Source: Pseudomonadota bacterium
GTDB lineage: Bacteria > Bdellovibrionota > UBA1018
Assembly (NCBI GenBank): GCA_027485695.1
Contig: JAIXQO010000003.1
Location: 558,001-622,000, forward strand
DNA: 64,000 bases
Direction of reading: 5' to 3'
How positions within the stretch are numbered: position 1 is the first letter of the stretch; every line of letters starts with the position of its first letter. The notes under the pieces are model-generated. The model was given only the letters and a program-made list of their open reading frames with translations. It was not told the DNA's origin and searched no databases. The position numbers were made by a program, and so were the translations under genes. Below are positions 1 to 8,252 of this stretch, piece after piece.

Positions 1-2
1 CT

Positions 3-740
3 GTTCATCTGAAGGTCTGGAGACAAAAAAACAAGAACGATGCGGGTCACTTCGAAGACTACACCGTCCAGGACATTAGTGACGATATGTCGTTCCTGGA
101 GATGCTCGATCGTTTGAATGTGAATCTCCAAAAAGCGGGTAAGCTCGAAGTTGAGTTCGAGAGCGACTGCCGAGAAGGTATTTGTGGAACCTGTTCTTGC
201 GTGATTAACGGCCAACCTCACGGGCCGGTGACTGGAGCGGCGACGTGCCAGCTCTACATGCGTCAGTTCAAAGACGGTGATACCATCGTGATCGAACCTT
301 GGCGGGCCAAAGCATTTCCGGTGATTCGTGACCTCGTTGTCGATCGTTCTGGACTCGATCGCATCATCACGGTCGGTGGCTACACAGGCGCGAAAACCGG
401 CCCGCACGCCGACGCAAACTCGATACTTGTCCCAAAAGAGAACGCCGAGAAGGCGATGGACTACGCGGCCTGTATCGGCTGCGGTGCTTGCGTGGCGGCC
501 TGCCCGAACGGCTCGGCCTCACTTTTCACATCGGCCAAAATCTCGCACATGTCGCTGCTCCCGCAGGGCCATCCACTTCGCCAATCGCGCGTCACGCGCA
601 TGGTGAATCAAATGGACAAAGAGGGATTTGGACATTGCACGAACATCGGCGAGTGCCAGAGCGCTTGTCCGAAAGAGATCAAGATCGATTCGATTGCGAT
701 CATGCGTCGGGAGTTTTTCAACGCCGCGATTCGCTCGTAA
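3..740 (+). CDS. sdhB: Succinate dehydrogenase/fumarate reductase iron-sulfur subunit (5' end missing)
   Basis: Iron-sulfur subunit that passes electrons between the flavoprotein and the membrane quinone site. The frame is open from position 3, so the true start lies before the window; the first in-frame ATG (87) is internal. Visible are the plant-type [2Fe-2S] motif ([11 protein letters not shown], then a later Cys in ATCQ), a ferredoxin-type motif [12 protein letters not shown] and a second set [12 protein letters not shown], which ligate the [4Fe-4S] and [3Fe-4S] clusters. The order and spacing match the SdhB/FrdB family. The other subunits are presumably upstream of the window. A strong terminator follows. 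Confidence 0.95.
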   Translation, partial: VHLKVWRQKNKNDAGHFEDYTVQDISDDMSFLEMLDRLNVNLQKAGKLEVEFESDCREGICGTCSCVINGQPHGPVTGAATCQLYMRQFKDGDTIVIEPWRAKAFPVIRDLVVDRSGLDRIITVGGYTGAKTGPHADANSILVPKENAEKAMDYAACIGCGACVAACPNGSASLFTSAKISHMSLLPQGHPLRQSRVTRMVNQMDKEGFGHCTNIGECQSACPKEIKIDSIAIMRREFFNAAIRS

Positions 741-765
741 TCGAATTTCGTTGAAGCCTATTTTT

Positions 766-800
766 AATCCGTTCTCTCGCGAGGGAGAACGGATTTTTTA
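766..800 (+). terminator. Intrinsic terminator after sdhB
   Basis: An 11-bp perfect stem (arms 766-776 and 785-795, loop of 8) is followed by a run of T. It lies 25 bases after the sdhB stop. Confidence 0.9.
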
Positions 801-947
801 ATTTTTTGTAGCGTCGTTTGACGGTGACTCCCTACTTCAGGGGGTGATGTGTTTTCGACGAATTTTTTTCCGAAGTTTTTGTGGAACAAACTTCGTAAGA
901 GATGTCACCCTAAGAAAAGCCATTCACATCTTAGGAGATCTCGTTAG

Positions 948-1433
948 ATGAAAGCTTTTGCTCTCTCGCTTCTTTTTCTTTTGTCCCACGCATCGTTTGC
1001 CAACCCTTGTGCCAGCTACGTGAAAAAGTTTTGCGCGGACGTAGAAAAAGGAGGCGGTCCAGTGATGGATTGCTTGAAGCAACATGAGAGCGAACTCGGC
1101 GTCGAATGTAAGGTGAGCCTTTCGGCTCGGGACGAACTGCACGAAGATGCAAAATCCCTTCATGCCGGGAACAAGAACGAGATTCGTGAATTGCGCAAGG
1201 AACTGAGGACTGCTTGCAAGGATGACGTGAAATCCAAGTGCTTGGATGTTGCTCCCGGAGAGGCGCGTATTCTGAAATGCCTGCAAGAAAATGAAGCGAC
1301 GCTCGCGGCGCCTTGTCGCGCTGAAGTGGCTAAGGTTTCCTCCCTGAAAGAAGAGAACAAAAAAGAATTCCAGGCTCTCACGGACAAACGTAAGGCTGCC
1401 CGCCAGGGCGTCACGCTCCCAGGCCATCCCTGA
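948..1433 (+). CDS. Secreted cysteine-rich repeat protein (GLG1-like)
   Basis: 161 residues with a clear signal peptide (about residues 1-18, cleavage after SFA). The mature part holds two copies of a roughly 60-residue unit with the pattern C-x7-C ... C-x10/11-C (for example CASYVKKFC then CLKQHESELGVEC, and CKDDVKSKC then CLQENEATLAAPC). This is the spacing of the Golgi GLG1-type cysteine-rich repeat, also found in secreted bacterial proteins. The helices are charged (many E/K). It is probably a periplasmic disulfide-bonded helical protein; its role is unknown. A TAGGAG ribosome-binding sequence precedes the ATG. It stands alone. Confidence 0.8.
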   Translation: MKAFALSLLFLLSHASFANPCASYVKKFCADVEKGGGPVMDCLKQHESELGVECKVSLSARDELHEDAKSLHAGNKNEIRELRKELRTACKDDVKSKCLDVAPGEARILKCLQENEATLAAPCRAEVAKVSSLKEENKKEFQALTDKRKAARQGVTLPGHP

Positions 1434-1547
1434 ACTGCTCACCATTTTTGGTGAAACGATCGGAAACAACCATTCATCGCTCGGTCTTTACTGTTGAATT
1501 TTTGTCTTAATATTGTGGAATTAATCTCGTGACTGTAAAAGAGTCGA

Positions 1548-2171
1548 ATGAGCTTTTTTCTGAAATCTACTGGCGTGGTGTTCCTGGTTTTGATGAGTGG
1601 CTCGGTCAGAGCGGATTCGATCCCAGATTCCATGCTCAACCAGTGTATCGAGTTCACCCGCCAGGTGATCGGAATCAAATCCGGTCATGGTGAGGCTTGC
1701 TTCATTGGGAAAAAAGCCGGGAGACCCTCGGAGTCTTGTTCACTCCGGATTGCTCGGGATTTTGACAAGAGAATCGGTGTCATCGTTCCCGATTGGTTTC
1801 CGATTTTTATGAGTAATGAGGACATCTATGTGAATCGCCGAGAAGGCGGATACACCACCTCTTATGGTCTCCGCTGCCAGATCAATCACGGTTATTTTTT
1901 CACGGCGACGCATGCGCTTTTCAACGTCGTCTATGAATCACACGCTCCGCGACAGGTTTACGGCGGACAATCCGACTATAAAAACGTCAGTCTCGACATC
2001 ACGATGAGCTCAGGTGTTCCCACCGCGTTTGATTACGTAGCTGGATTCGAGGACTACACCCAGAAATACATAGACAGTCAGCCTGGGCATCGATCATGCG
2101 TCGAACTCAAGCGAGTCACCTGTGAAGATGCTCGTTTAGACTCTGTTCGACGCGCCTCTAATTTTTATTAA
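1548..2171 (+). CDS. Secreted protein of unknown function
   Basis: 207 residues. The N-terminus is a signal peptide (hydrophobic to about residue 20, cleavage near VRA-DS). The mature protein has six or more cysteines, suggesting periplasmic disulfides, and no motif I recognise. An AAAGAG sequence sits just before the ATG. The gene is convergent with argS, 12 bases away, with no evident terminator between them. The family is not recognised; the coding call rests on the signal peptide, ribosome-binding site and uninterrupted frame. Confidence 0.7.
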   Translation: MSFFLKSTGVVFLVLMSGSVRADSIPDSMLNQCIEFTRQVIGIKSGHGEACFIGKKAGRPSESCSLRIARDFDKRIGVIVPDWFPIFMSNEDIYVNRREGGYTTSYGLRCQINHGYFFTATHALFNVVYESHAPRQVYGGQSDYKNVSLDITMSSGVPTAFDYVAGFEDYTQKYIDSQPGHRSCVELKRVTCEDARLDSVRRASNFY

Positions 2172-2183
2172 TTCGTCTCGGTC

Positions 2184-3917
2184 CTACATCTGCGTCGGGC
2201 GAGGAATACCGAGTAGGCGCAGGCCTTCGTTCAGGAGTTTTCTCGTAGCATCGACTAACTCAAGTCGCGCCTCGGACAATTCACGGTCCTCAGATACCAC
2301 TTGGCAGTCGCGGTAGAACGTACCGAATGAGCGGGCGAGTTCGACCAAGAAATGGGCGAGGGGGACGGCCTTGCGGGTATCGAGCGTCCGCTCGAGTGCT
2401 TTGGGGAATTGTCCCATCACGCGGACGAGCGCGATCTCCGAGTCTTGAGTGAGGCGCTTCTTGGCGTTCTCCAGCGATGGTTTGAGACCCTCTTTCTCTG
2501 CTTTGCGCATCAGGCTTAAGCAGCGTGTGTGCGCATACTGAAGATAAGGACCGGTTTCGCCTTCGAAATCCACGACGCGTTCGAGATCGAATTCCACGTC
2601 ACGAGCGGGATCGGAGTGGAGGTCGTGGAACACGACCGCGCCGAGAGCGATTTTGGAGCTGATCTCGTCGAGCTGTTCAGAGGACAAACCTTCGTCTGAG
2701 CCTCGTTCACGCATGAGCGTCTTCACGCGGTCTTCCGCAACCGAGAGCACCTCGTTCAAGGTGACGAAGTTGCCTTTGCGTGTGGACATTTTGGCATCTT
2801 TGAATCGATAGAGGCCTGTCGGCACATGCTCGCATCGATCGACGAATGGAGCATTCAATCGGCGGAGTACGCCGAACACTTGTTGAAAATGGAGCTTCTG
2901 TTCGCCACCGACCACGTAGGTCATGCGGTCAAACTTGAATTGATCAAAGCGATAGAGCGCGGCTGCGACGTCACGAGTGGCGTAGATGGAGCTACCATCT
3001 TTTTTCACTAAGATGCAGGGCGGGAGCTCTTGGCCTTTGGCGTCGGTGACGTTTACGATCCAGGCGCCTTCGCTCTCAATTAAGATGTTTTGTTTTTTCA
3101 AATTCGCGATAAGGGTTGGGAGTTCGCCTTCATAATGACTCTCGCCCCAGATGTGATCGAAATTTACGTCCAACCGCGAGTAGAGTTTCTTGAACTCCTT
3201 CATCGAAATGTCGATGCATTTCTTCCAGTTCGCGGTGACAACCGGGTCTTTTTGTTCAAGACGTTTGAATGCTTCGCGAGCGCGGTCTTCGATGGTCGCG
3301 TCTTTTTCGATCGCTTCGTGGAGCTTGACATAAATTTTCACGAGATCATCGATCTGTGGATCGGCCGGGAGGTCAGCACCAAACAGTTCGTGAGCGACGA
3401 AAAGTTTTCCGAACTGCGTGCCCCAATCGCCCAGGTGGTTGATCGAGATCATTTTGTAGCCGCGGTAACGGCCGACGCGTTCGATGCAAGCGCCCAGTCC
3501 GGTTGGGCGAAAGTGATAGATCATGAACGGTTTGGCGACGTTTGGAGAAGAGTATTCGACGACCCAAGTTTCGCGCGAGTCTTTGGCCACGCGACCAAAC
3601 TGGAGCTCATCGCCGGAGTTCGCGATTGGAGAGAGGACTTGATCGAGTAGTAAATTCGCGGGAACGGTGAAGTTCACATAAGGGCCAACCGCGCGAGCTG
3701 AGAGGCCACCGAGCAGTTCGGGTTTTTCGTTCAGCTTGGCTGCGACTTCTTGTGAAATCGCGGGAGGCGCTTTGCGTAATTCCTTGGAGAGCTTGAAGCA
3801 GGGAAACGCCAGGTCGCCCATCGTTGGATCAGGCGGTGTTTCCATTTCGGTGACGGAGACATCGCGTTCAAGTGCAGCGGAAAGGGCCTGGGCGGCAATC
3901 TTCTGAAAAGCTTCCAT
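2184..3917 (-). CDS. argS: Arginyl-tRNA synthetase
   Basis: Class I aminoacyl-tRNA synthetase that charges tRNA-Arg in the cytoplasm; 577 residues, normal for the family. The N-terminal Arg-tRNA synthetase additional domain is followed by SSPNVAKP and NHLGDWGTQFG, both hallmark blocks, then KMSTRKGN (the KMSKS signature) and a C-terminal DALR anticodon-binding domain ending in RLLGIPRPTQM. The HIGH signature, expected directly after NVAKP, reads MIYH (residues 132-135) instead of HxGH: the first His and the Gly are replaced and the last His is kept. GAGGGACTT precedes the ATG. Identity is certain; the variant motif is the odd point. Confidence 0.97.
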   Translation of the reverse strand: MEAFQKIAAQALSAALERDVSVTEMETPPDPTMGDLAFPCFKLSKELRKAPPAISQEVAAKLNEKPELLGGLSARAVGPYVNFTVPANLLLDQVLSPIANSGDELQFGRVAKDSRETWVVEYSSPNVAKPFMIYHFRPTGLGACIERVGRYRGYKMISINHLGDWGTQFGKLFVAHELFGADLPADPQIDDLVKIYVKLHEAIEKDATIEDRAREAFKRLEQKDPVVTANWKKCIDISMKEFKKLYSRLDVNFDHIWGESHYEGELPTLIANLKKQNILIESEGAWIVNVTDAKGQELPPCILVKKDGSSIYATRDVAAALYRFDQFKFDRMTYVVGGEQKLHFQQVFGVLRRLNAPFVDRCEHVPTGLYRFKDAKMSTRKGNFVTLNEVLSVAEDRVKTLMRERGSDEGLSSEQLDEISSKIALGAVVFHDLHSDPARDVEFDLERVVDFEGETGPYLQYAHTRCLSLMRKAEKEGLKPSLENAKKRLTQDSEIALVRVMGQFPKALERTLDTRKAVPLAHFLVELARSFGTFYRDCQVVSEDRELSEARLELVDATRKLLNEGLRLLGIPRPTQM

Positions 3918-4209
3918 AAGTCCCTCAAATTACAGGGGATGACGCGTGAACTCAAGGGGAGTGTTCAGTTCTCCAGGAGGTCCAAGTATTCATTTTTATT
4001 CTATCATTTCCATATCTTGGCTAGCTCTCTGGGGGGCAGAGAGGCGGATGATCGAGCGGGCGTTCTCCGATTGTTCGGAGAGTGGAGGCTTCGTAACGAT
4101 TCAATTGTTTCATCAGTAATCACGAGTTTTTTTATTCGATGCTTTCGCGAAGCTCGTCTTATGACTCTATGAGTTAATTAACCAGTCGCCTGAAAACGAG
4201 GATGTCATC

Positions 4210-4722
4210 ATGATCAAGAGAGCGAACGTTCAGATAGTTTTGCGAACATTTTTATCGATGTGGGTCGTAACGACGGGGTGGGGCATCTGCGCTCAAGCGA
4301 ACGTTCCTCAGACGGAGTGCGTTCAGGAGAACGTAAATTTTAACTTGGTGTTTAAGAAGGAATCACAGGAGGCGAAACTAGATTTACGAAGCTCAGGTCA
4401 ACAAGCCACCCGAAGCTGTTCACCCGAGTGTATCGAAAAAAATCAGAAGCGCTGTGAGAAGCTTCGTTCTGTTTTTCTTAAGGCGAGCGCCCAGGCACGG
4501 TCCACGCATGATCTTCGTTTTTCTTGCGAAACCACGGGTTATAACACCTATTATCCGGACGAAGACATTGGCTTGCAGTTGATGATTTTCCCCGGCGATC
4601 GATACGACGTCCGTGAGGGTTATTCGATCTCAACCCTTGATCTTGCGAATGGAGCTGCAGCTCGTGTTCAAAACTGCGCGCAGCTCAAGGCGGATTTGAC
4701 TCGTATTTTGAAAGATTTCTAG
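4210..4722 (+). CDS. Secreted protein of unknown function
   Basis: 170 residues with a long signal peptide (basic start MIKR, hydrophobic core, cleavage near AQA, residue 30). The mature part contains about seven cysteines, including a pair in CSPECIEKNQKRC, so disulfides are likely. No known domain is visible. The gene is convergent with the duplicated-domain gene that ends at 4743. The 290 bases upstream hold only a short hairpin (CTCCGA/TCGGAG near 4066-4081) and no recognised gene. Confidence 0.65.
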   Translation: MIKRANVQIVLRTFLSMWVVTTGWGICAQANVPQTECVQENVNFNLVFKKESQEAKLDLRSSGQQATRSCSPECIEKNQKRCEKLRSVFLKASAQARSTHDLRFSCETTGYNTYYPDEDIGLQLMIFPGDRYDVREGYSISTLDLANGAAARVQNCAQLKADLTRILKDF

Positions 4723-4742
4723 CAGAAGACCTTTTCGTGGTT

Positions 4743-5333
4743 TCAAGGACAACGGAGAACGAGTTCCTGGTCCGCTATCACCTGGCGAATCGTCTCCATT
4801 CGAGAGCCCGTTCCCGGGCATGCGAATGTGACGTTGTACATTTTGCTTGAGCCTGGAAGCGGATCATACCAAAGCGTTTGCGACGGAATGATTCGGCATT
4901 CGTTACCATGATTCGACTGTGCGCACTGATAGGCCGAGAGCACGGTCGAGACGACGCCTCCGTAAGAAGCTGCACGAACGAAGATTCTCGTTGGGTCGAC
5001 TGGCTGCGGGCAGGCGAGGAGCAAAGGGCGATCTTCGATGACCTTTTCGACTCGAATCCGTTGGCGCTCTCCACCATCGCAAGTGTAGTCGACCTGAAAA
5101 TATTTAGTGAAACCGGGAGCCGGATCTGGCCAGGTTTTCGATGGAACAACCCAACAGCCGAGCGGGTGAGGATTTGCGGTGCATTGATCTTGAGCCGCTG
5201 GCTTGGAATCGACGCCGTAATAACGAGCGTATTGGACTTGAACAGTGGGAGACGCTTGTGCGGACCCAATCGCGAGGACACCGGCGAGAAACCATTTCGT
5301 CAAAACCATGACTGCCAGTATCCAATGGCGCAT
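4743..5333 (-). CDS. Secreted protein with two copies of one domain
   Basis: 196 residues. A signal peptide (cleavage near AQA-S) is followed by two tandem units of about 80 residues that align with each other: V/IxVxxAxYYG-type start, a Q-C pair, CWVVPS versus CRIIPS, WPDPAPG versus WYDPLPG, then YxVxxxC, RxxxxVIxDxxLxLxCP. Each unit carries four cysteines at matching places. I do not recognise the family. The start may instead be the internal Met at residue 9, which also gives a good signal peptide. Confidence 0.7.
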   Translation of the reverse strand: MRHWILAVMVLTKWFLAGVLAIGSAQASPTVQVQYARYYGVDSKPAAQDQCTANPHPLGCWVVPSKTWPDPAPGFTKYFQVDYTCDGGERQRIRVEKVIEDRPLLLACPQPVDPTRIFVRAASYGGVVSTVLSAYQCAQSNHGNECRIIPSQTLWYDPLPGSSKMYNVTFACPGTGSRMETIRQVIADQELVLRCP

Positions 5334-5449
5334 TGCACAGGCAAGAGAGAAGAGCTCGAATCCTCTGGGTTACGTGGAGGTTTTGACTCTGCATCCTCAC
5401 TCCAGATTTATTCACGTTTTGAAAACCAGTGTCCGAAGAGACCTTTGGT

Positions 5450-6655
5450 ATGGAGTCTCAAGCAGACGGACTAAAGAAGAAAAGCTCAAGGAAACCCCTC
5501 ATTGCGGGAGGCGTTTCGCTCATTCTCATTTTGATGGCGAGCGCGTTTTTCCTCGGAAAAAAACTCTCTCGTCCGGCTGTATCACCTTCACCTCACGCGA
5601 GCGAGAGCCATGAGCCGAGTGGCCGCGACCCGGCACACGATACCGCTCATCCCGAAGCAGAGTCGGGCGACGAAGTTGAAGAAAAAGAAGAAGAAATCGA
5701 GATCGAATTCGCCAAGCACGGCAAGCCGAAGAAAGACGAGCACGCGGTGTCTCCGATCAGCGACGCTCAAGCGGACGACCATGCGGCCGCTCCCAAACAC
5801 GATGAGCATCACTCCGAGAAAAAATCCGAAGCCAACGAACCTCATGCGGACGCACATGTCGACGCGCACGCAGTAGCGCCTGTTGATTCGCATGCCAAGG
5901 CCGCCCCAGCTGAAAAGAAAACAATCCTGGAACGCTACGCCGATGCGTGGACCAGCTTTCAACAAAAAGTCGAAGCCGTACGCGTCGCCGACGAAGAAGC
6001 GATGCGCCTGCGCAAAGAAAACGCTTATCTACGGATGATGCTCGAAACAAGCAAGTTCTCGTGTCGCGTATCCGAACAAGCCGAGAAAGCAAAAGCCACT
6101 GCCGATCGCCTCAAAGCCCAAGCGGGCGCGAGAGCTGGTCGTACGTTGTCGGCGATTAAGTATCAGATTCCGGAGAATCTGCTTCCGGAGCAATTGAATG
6201 CGCTTGCGGTGAGCTACTTCAAACAAAAAGATGATGAAAAAGCCGTGACCATTTTCACGTATCTCTCCGAGCTCGAGAACGATGACCTCTATCGCTCGGC
6301 CGAGAACTATTTGATGACGGCGATTAGTTGGTATCGCTTGGAGAACTACGCGAAATCCGGCGACTATTTGGACATCATCCTCAACACTCCGATTGGCAAA
6401 GAGCGTGAGCGCCACCTGGTTCAAGCGAAACTTTGGAAAGCGCTCGTCGCCAAAAAACTCGCGCTCGGCGAGACATCGCAGCGTTGGCTTAAGAAAACCC
6501 TCGAGGCACATCCTCACGCCAGGGAAGTGCGTTGGGTAAATCCACAAGACGGCGACCGTGGAGTCGCTTCTCAACAGAAGGAAAAAGATGTTTCCGAAAC
6601 GACGACGTCTGAGCACGAAGCTCCTGCTTCTCCTGCTCAGCACTCTCATCACTAA
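5450..6655 (+). CDS. Membrane-anchored protein with His-rich linker, coiled coil and TPR-like C-terminus
   Basis: 401 residues from ATG 5450, chosen because GAAGAG sits about 9 bases before it; a GTG at 5429 gives a longer form without such a site. One transmembrane segment (about residues 17-36) follows a basic cytoplasmic start. Then comes an acidic and histidine-rich low-complexity linker (about 45-160, with HADAHVDAHA-type repeats), a helical coiled-coil stretch (about 165-230) and a helical repeat region that looks TPR-like (about 245-345: ALAVSYFKQKDDEKAV, ISWYRLENYAKSGDYL). The tail is again His-rich. It is the first gene of a three-gene envelope operon and overlaps the FecR-domain gene by 68 bases. 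Confidence 0.75.
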   Translation: MESQADGLKKKSSRKPLIAGGVSLILILMASAFFLGKKLSRPAVSPSPHASESHEPSGRDPAHDTAHPEAESGDEVEEKEEEIEIEFAKHGKPKKDEHAVSPISDAQADDHAAAPKHDEHHSEKKSEANEPHADAHVDAHAVAPVDSHAKAAPAEKKTILERYADAWTSFQQKVEAVRVADEEAMRLRKENAYLRMMLETSKFSCRVSEQAEKAKATADRLKAQAGARAGRTLSAIKYQIPENLLPEQLNALAVSYFKQKDDEKAVTIFTYLSELENDDLYRSAENYLMTAISWYRLENYAKSGDYLDIILNTPIGKERERHLVQAKLWKALVAKKLALGETSQRWLKKTLEAHPHAREVRWVNPQDGDRGVASQQKEKDVSETTTSEHEAPASPAQHSHH

Positions 6656-7607
6656 GCCGGCACTAGCAAGCACGGTAGCCGACGCCCCGACCACTGAGGT
6701 TTGTGGGTCGCTCAGTGGTTTTTCCGGCAATGTGCAATTGCTGGATTCGACGCGTTCGGATTTTCAGCCGATTGAAAAAGGCGGAGCAATCCACTGTGGC
6801 GATTGGATCGGTACAGACGATGGGGCTGTTGATTTTAAGCTCGCGTCCGGGATTCGAGTGATTGTGGGCCCTCGTACGTTTCTGCAAATCACGCGTGCGA
6901 ACGCGACCTCGGAGCAGGACCCGATCGTACTTTATCGCGGTGAAATTTTTGTAGATGCCTCCAAGCCTGCATCAGTGGTTTCCGCCAATGCCCGTCTTCG
7001 CATTCAAAGCGGCAAGGCCGTTGTTCTATTCGTCGAAGACTCAAACGAAACTCAAGTCGTGAACTTGGATGGCAAGATGTCGTTTGAGAATAGGTTTCTG
7101 ACGGATCGTCCGATGGAACTCGCGTCGGGATTTGTTTCGATGTTCGGAGCAAATCGCGAACGAAGCGTGCCGAATGACCCGCGTCTCGCCGACGCAGTAT
7201 CTCTGGAAAAACACCTCAAAACATTGGAAGTACCGAGCGCACTTCAGGAAAAAGTCATCGCTCAAGCCAAGGTTCGCGCGAAAACCCAGACCGTCGTTAA
7301 GTTCGGCGATTTTAGCCGACCCACGGCAGTTGCTGCGGAACCGCATCACGCAGCACCCGCAGGCGGGAGAATGCCGGCATCCGTCTCTCATGATCACCCT
7401 TCGACCGTGCAGCACGCCGAGAGTACGAATCATGCGGAACATTCGAGCGCGCATGAAGCGGTTGAAGAAAAAATCGAGCGCCTTCCTGCCGCGCACAAAC
7501 CTAAGCCGTCCAGAGCGTCCAAGTCTGTCGTGGACGCGAAAACGACCCAGAAATCGGATCTTTTGAAACGCCTTTCGGAAATCGACCCGGAGGTCGATAG
7601 CGAGTAG
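6588..7607 (+). CDS. Secreted FecR-domain protein
   Basis: 339 residues from ATG 6588, preceded by AGAAGG at 6 bases. The signal peptide is basic and leucine-rich (MFPKRRR..., cleavage near ALAS). Residues about 35-160 form a FecR-like beta domain: G-x-V-x-L near the start, CGDWIGTDDGAVDFKLASG, IVGPRTFLQI and LYRGEIFVDA match the family's GD-x-I-x-T-x-x-x-G-x-x-x-x-x pattern. The C-terminal 120 residues are His/Ala/Glu-rich and disordered, like the linker of the preceding gene. Classical FecR proteins relay TonB-receptor signals to ECF sigma factors, but no sigma factor or receptor is nearby, so a scaffold role is equally possible. Confidence 0.8.
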   Translation: MFPKRRRLSTKLLLLLLSTLITKPALASTVADAPTTEVCGSLSGFSGNVQLLDSTRSDFQPIEKGGAIHCGDWIGTDDGAVDFKLASGIRVIVGPRTFLQITRANATSEQDPIVLYRGEIFVDASKPASVVSANARLRIQSGKAVVLFVEDSNETQVVNLDGKMSFENRFLTDRPMELASGFVSMFGANRERSVPNDPRLADAVSLEKHLKTLEVPSALQEKVIAQAKVRAKTQTVVKFGDFSRPTAVAAEPHHAAPAGGRMPASVSHDHPSTVQHAESTNHAEHSSAHEAVEEKIERLPAAHKPKPSRASKSVVDAKTTQKSDLLKRLSEIDPEVDSE

Positions 7608-7649
7608 GTCAGTTGTTGAACGAAAACCCATTCATGAAAGAGGTGGGAA

Positions 7650-8222
7650 ATGAAAAAATGGAATTTGTGGTCTCTACAAAAATGGATCCTGGCAGCGGCT
7701 ATTTTTTGGTGCCTGCCGTCTCAAGCCCTCGCCGGGTATTGGGAATTCTCCCTCGGCTTCAATTATAATCGATCGGAATACGGGTCTCAGAGCTATTCCT
7801 GGTCGCGTAGGTACGGTTTAAGCGGTGGCTACCATTTTACGGATTCTTCTGAGATTGAAGTCGCATTCGTCGATGATTTCACGCGTAATCACTACGCGAA
7901 TTACGAAGACTCGTTCTACCGAGATCGCGTCTATAGCGCGAACTGGGTGCAGATGTTCCTCGACAAGCAATCTCGATTTCAACCCTACATCAAAGCCGGC
8001 GTCGGACTACTGAATCGCGACGCAACCGTGTACGATACTTTGGGCCGAATCCAAATTTCGAAAACCGATCGGATCACGACTGTGGTAGGCGCTGGGTTGA
8101 AATTCTATTTCACCGAAGGTGTTGGACTAAAACTCGAAGGCACCAGCTATTTAACCCAGAACCGAATCGCGAGCTGGAGAAATAACTTCGCTGCCACCGT
8201 CGGGTTGTCGTTTTTGTTCTAA
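7650..8222 (+). CDS. Outer-membrane beta-barrel protein
   Basis: 190 residues with a signal peptide (cleavage near ALA-G). The mature part alternates polar and aromatic residues in about eight strands (YWEFSLGFNYNRSEY, YGLSGGYHF, FQPYIKAGVGLL, ITTVVGAGLKFYF, AATVGLSFLF) and ends in Phe, the usual outer-membrane insertion signal. It fits the small OmpA/OmpW-like porin fold (outer membrane protein beta-barrel family). AGAGGTGGGAA precedes the ATG. It lies 42 bases after the FecR gene and is probably the last gene of that operon. Confidence 0.8.
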   Translation: MKKWNLWSLQKWILAAAIFWCLPSQALAGYWEFSLGFNYNRSEYGSQSYSWSRRYGLSGGYHFTDSSEIEVAFVDDFTRNHYANYEDSFYRDRVYSANWVQMFLDKQSRFQPYIKAGVGLLNRDATVYDTLGRIQISKTDRITTVVGAGLKFYFTEGVGLKLEGTSYLTQNRIASWRNNFAATVGLSFLF

Positions 8223-8252
8223 GCCACGGCGATTCACTATACGCTATTAGCT

